A DNA stretch of 64,000 bases from Piscinibacter sp. (GTDB lineage: Bacteria; Pseudomonadota; Gammaproteobacteria; Burkholderiales; Burkholderiaceae_C). The stretch spans positions 221,506-285,505 of the forward strand of contig JADJJI010000007.1 in NCBI GenBank assembly GCA_016706565.1. Direction: 5' to 3'. Below are positions 61,710-64,000 of this stretch, piece after piece (positions within the stretch are counted from its first letter, which is position 1; each line of letters opens with the position of its first letter). The position numbers and the translations under genes were made by a program. Under the pieces are notes generated by a model that worked only from the letters and a program-made list of their open reading frames with translations, ran no database searches and had not been told where the DNA came from.

Positions 61710-62723
61710 ATGGATTCTTCCCCCACCGGCGGCGATGCCGCCACGCTGATGGAGCGGGTGCTCTACGAAGTCAAGCGCGTCGTCGTCGGGCAGGACCAGT
61801 TCCTCGAGCGCGTGATGGTGGCCATGCTCAGCAACGGCCACCTGCTCGTCGAGGGCGTGCCCGGCCTGGCCAAGACGCTGACCGTCAAGACGCTGGCGCA
61901 GACCATGCGCGGCCAGTTCAAGCGCATCCAGTTCACGCCCGACCTGGTGCCGGCCGACCTGGTCGGCACGCGCATCTACAGCCCCAAGACCGGCGAGTTC
62001 GACACCTCGCTGGGGCCCGTGTTCACCAACCTGCTGCTCGCCGACGAGATCAACCGCGCGCCGGCCAAGGTGCAGAGTGCGCTGCTCGAGGTCATGCAGG
62101 AGCGCCAGGTGACGATCGCCGGCGTGTCGCACAAGGTGCCCGAGCCCTTCCTCGTGATGGCCACGCAGAACCCGATCGAGACCGAAGGCACCTACCCGCT
62201 GCCCGAGGCGCAGGTCGACCGCTTCATGATGAAGGTGCTGGTCGACTACCCGAGCGAGGAAGAGGAGTTCGTCGTCGCGCAGCGCGTCACCGGCACGCCG
62301 GTGCAGGTGTCGGCGGTGGCCAGCATGGGCCAGCTCGCCGAGCTGCAGCAGGAGTGCCGCAAGGTCTACGTCGACCCCTCGCTGATGCAGTACGCCGTCA
62401 AGCTGGTCAGCGCCACGCGGCGCCCGGCCCAGTACGGGCTGGCCGACATCGCGAAGTACCTCAGCTTCGGCGCCAGCCCGCGCGCCACCATCGGCCTGAT
62501 CGAAGGCGCCCGCGCGCTGGCCTACATGCGCGGGCGCAGCTACGCGCTGCCGGAAGACATGACCGGCCTGGTCGGCGACGTGATGCGCCACCGCCTCGTG
62601 CTCAGCTACGAGGCGCTGGCCGACGGCCTGAGTGCCGACCAGGTGATCCGCCAGGTGATGCAGAAGATTCCCCCACCCGACAAGCCGCTGGCGCCCCATG
62701 AATCCGGTGCCGCAAAGAACTGA
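61710..62723 (+). CDS. MoxR-family AAA+ ATPase
   Basis: A 337-residue AAA+ protein. Walker A is EGVPGLAKT, Walker B is LLADEINRAPAKVQSALLE, sensor 1 is MATQNPIETEGTYPLPEAQ and the arginine finger region QVDRFMMK follows. The C-terminal lid domain has ASPRATIGLIEGARALAYM. MoxR ATPases act as chaperones for von Willebrand factor proteins, loading metals or assembling complexes. It overlaps the DUF58 gene by 26 bp. Confidence 0.95.
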   Translation: MDSSPTGGDAATLMERVLYEVKRVVVGQDQFLERVMVAMLSNGHLLVEGVPGLAKTLTVKTLAQTMRGQFKRIQFTPDLVPADLVGTRIYSPKTGEFDTSLGPVFTNLLLADEINRAPAKVQSALLEVMQERQVTIAGVSHKVPEPFLVMATQNPIETEGTYPLPEAQVDRFMMKVLVDYPSEEEEFVVAQRVTGTPVQVSAVASMGQLAELQQECRKVYVDPSLMQYAVKLVSATRRPAQYGLADIAKYLSFGASPRATIGLIEGARALAYMRGRSYALPEDMTGLVGDVMRHRLVLSYEALADGLSADQVIRQVMQKIPPPDKPLAPHESGAAKN

Positions 62724-63675
62724 AGCGGCCGACTCCGAGGCCCTGCTGAAGCGCCTCGAGTGGACGGTGATCCGCCGCCTCGACGGCCTGCTGCAGGGCG
62801 ACTACCGCACGCTGCTGCGCGGCGCCGGCATCGACCTGGCCGACCTGCGCGAGTACCAGTACCACGACGACGTGCGCCACATCGACTGGAACGTGACGGC
62901 GCGCCTGCAGCAGCCCTACGTGCGCCAGTTCACCGAAGACCGCGAGCTGGCGGCCTGGTTCCTCGTCGACCTCAGCGCCAGCGTCGACTTCGGCTCCGAC
63001 CTGCGCGCCAAGCGCGGCGTGGCGCGCGAGTTCGTTGGCGTGCTGTCGCGGCTGCTCACGCGCCATGGCAACCGCGTCGGCGCGTTGCTGTACGGCACCT
63101 CGGTGGACACGGTGATCCCGGCACGCGCCGGCCGCCTGCACGTGCTGCACCTGCTGCAGCGCATGGCGCAGCGGCCCGCCGAGTCGGCCGCCGGTGCGAC
63201 ACAGCTGCGCGACCTGCTGCTCGCCGGGCAGCGCATCGTCAAGCGGCGCAGCACGATCTTCGTGGTGTCCGACTTCATCAGCCCGCCCGGCTGGGAAGAG
63301 GCGCTGGCTCAGCTTTCGCGACGCCATGACGTGACCGCCGTGCGCCTGTACGACCCGCTGGAGATGGAATTGCCCGACCTCGGCCTGGTGACGATGCGCG
63401 ACGCCGAGACCGGCGAACAGTTGCTCGTCGACACCCACGACGCCGGCTTTCGCGCCCGCTTCGCCGCCGCAGCGCAGGCGCGCGAGTCGGCGCTGCTGTC
63501 TTCGCTGGCGCAGGCCGGCGTCGACACGCTGGAGCTGGCCACCGACGACGACCTGCTCGACGCCATCCTGCGTTTCGCCGACCTGCGGCGCCAGCGCAGC
63601 CGCATGGCGGCCGGCGGCGGTGCACCGTCGCACCTGGGCGTGCTGAAGACCGAGCCGCGGAGGGCTGCGTCATGA
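62698..63675 (+). CDS. DUF58 domain protein
   Basis: A 325-residue cytoplasmic protein. The DUF58 core is DLREYQYHDDVRHIDWNVTA and a vWA-like part follows with WFLVDLSASVDFG. No membrane span is visible, unlike the longer DUF58 proteins with two N-terminal spans. The stop overlaps the start of the next gene (ATGA). It is the usual partner of MoxR in such operons. Function in metal insertion or stress tolerance is known only by association. Confidence 0.92.
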   Translation: MNPVPQRTEAADSEALLKRLEWTVIRRLDGLLQGDYRTLLRGAGIDLADLREYQYHDDVRHIDWNVTARLQQPYVRQFTEDRELAAWFLVDLSASVDFGSDLRAKRGVAREFVGVLSRLLTRHGNRVGALLYGTSVDTVIPARAGRLHVLHLLQRMAQRPAESAAGATQLRDLLLAGQRIVKRRSTIFVVSDFISPPGWEEALAQLSRRHDVTAVRLYDPLEMELPDLGLVTMRDAETGEQLLVDTHDAGFRARFAAAAQARESALLSSLAQAGVDTLELATDDDLLDAILRFADLRRQRSRMAAGGGAPSHLGVLKTEPRRAAS

Positions 63676-64000
63676 AGGGCGGCATTCCGCTGAACTTCAT
63701 CTGGCCGACGATGCTGTGGCTGCTGCTGGCCGTGCCGCTGCTGGTCGGCGGCTACCTGTGGCTGCTGCGCCGGCGCAAGAAGACGGCGCTGCGTTATGCC
63801 AACCTGGCGCTGGTCAAGCAGGCCATGGGCAAGAGCGCCGGCTGGAAGCGCCACGTGCCGCCGGCGCTGCTGCTGCTGGCCGTGACCGTGCTGCTGCTCG
63901 CCTCGGCGCGGCCGGCGGCGGTGATCACCCTGCCCTCGCAGCAGGAGACCATCGTGCTGGCGATGGACGTGTCGGGCAGCATGCGCGCGGCCGATGTGCA
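63672..64000 (+). CDS. vWA-domain membrane protein (BatA-like), 3' end outside window
   Basis: The first 109 residues are visible. A span at about residues 11-35 (LWLLLAVPLLVGGYLWLL) is followed by a BatA-type RRRKK loop, a second span at 62-82 and the start of a von Willebrand domain with the MIDAS motif DVSGSM. This matches BatA/aerotolerance-type proteins encoded beside MoxR and DUF58. The gene continues past the right edge. Confidence 0.88.
   Translation, partial: MKGGIPLNFIWPTMLWLLLAVPLLVGGYLWLLRRRKKTALRYANLALVKQAMGKSAGWKRHVPPALLLLAVTVLLLASARPAAVITLPSQQETIVLAMDVSGSMRAADV

Overview
The window is about 70% GC, densely coded, and carries several aerobic catabolic clusters. Gene content (2-aminobenzoyl-CoA route, kynurenine route, acyclic-terpene-like carboxylase cluster, YfiRNB, DUF3422, MoxR/DUF58) and a GC-rich intergenic repeat point to a betaproteobacterium of the order Burkholderiales, probably near the Rubrivivax/Leptothrix branch. 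This assignment rests on gene content and remembered family sequences, not on a search. No rRNA, tRNA, CRISPR, insertion sequence or prophage gene was seen.

1-16 kb, uptake and catabolism of a sugar or polyol. The tail of a ribose-type ABC ATPase is followed by a CRTAC1-like protein and a vanadium-haloperoxidase-family protein in overlapping frames. Then come a sugar isomerase/epimerase, a Gfo/Idh/MocA oxidoreductase and a LacI regulator. A complete second importer follows: binding protein, two permeases, a 62-residue membrane protein and two different ATPases. Separate DhaL and DhaK kinase subunits and an amidohydrolase end the array. The substrate is unknown; the DhaK/DhaL pair suggests a small ketose or polyol.

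16-20 kb. A small protein sits behind a strongly structured leader. A complete yfiR-yfiN-yfiB c-di-GMP signalling operon lies on the minus strand, followed by a quinone oxidoreductase, a DUF2007/zinc-ribbon protein and a DMT transporter.

20.9-32.5 kb, tryptophan to anthranilate to central metabolism. A minus-strand operon runs from the fused 2-aminobenzoyl-CoA monooxygenase/reductase through MarR, enoyl-CoA hydratase, acyl-CoA dehydrogenase, 2-aminobenzoate-CoA ligase, RidA, a DMT exporter and an SDR. It diverges from kynB-kynU-kynA through a 76-bp region with back-to-back sigma-70 promoters. Together they can take tryptophan to anthranilate and on through its CoA ester.

32.5-38.3 kb, chemotaxis and c-di-GMP. 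A secreted Cache protein and an MCP with a CheR-binding tail lie behind a sigma-28-like promoter. A GGDEF-EAL protein has a second such promoter. Phosphatidylserine decarboxylase sits between them.

38.3-48.4 kb, a branched acyl-CoA carboxylation cluster with the gene order SDR, carboxyltransferase, acyl-CoA dehydrogenase, enoyl-CoA hydratase, biotin carboxylase, as in atuBCDEF, plus a BKACE enzyme. It diverges from SCP2, a LiuR-like MerR regulator and a long-chain-type acyl-CoA dehydrogenase. A 0.7-kb non-coding mosaic of nested inverted repeats interrupts the operon.

48.4-64 kb. This part holds a frameshifted small membrane-protein gene, a hypothetical protein and an operon of DUF3422, gamma-glutamyltransferase and a DMT transporter. 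It continues with an MFS exporter, tctBA without tctC, and a coupled set of TatD, DNA glycosylase, spermidine-synthase-like protein and a solitary GspE ATPase. Last is the protease-MoxR-DUF58-vWA operon, which runs off the end.
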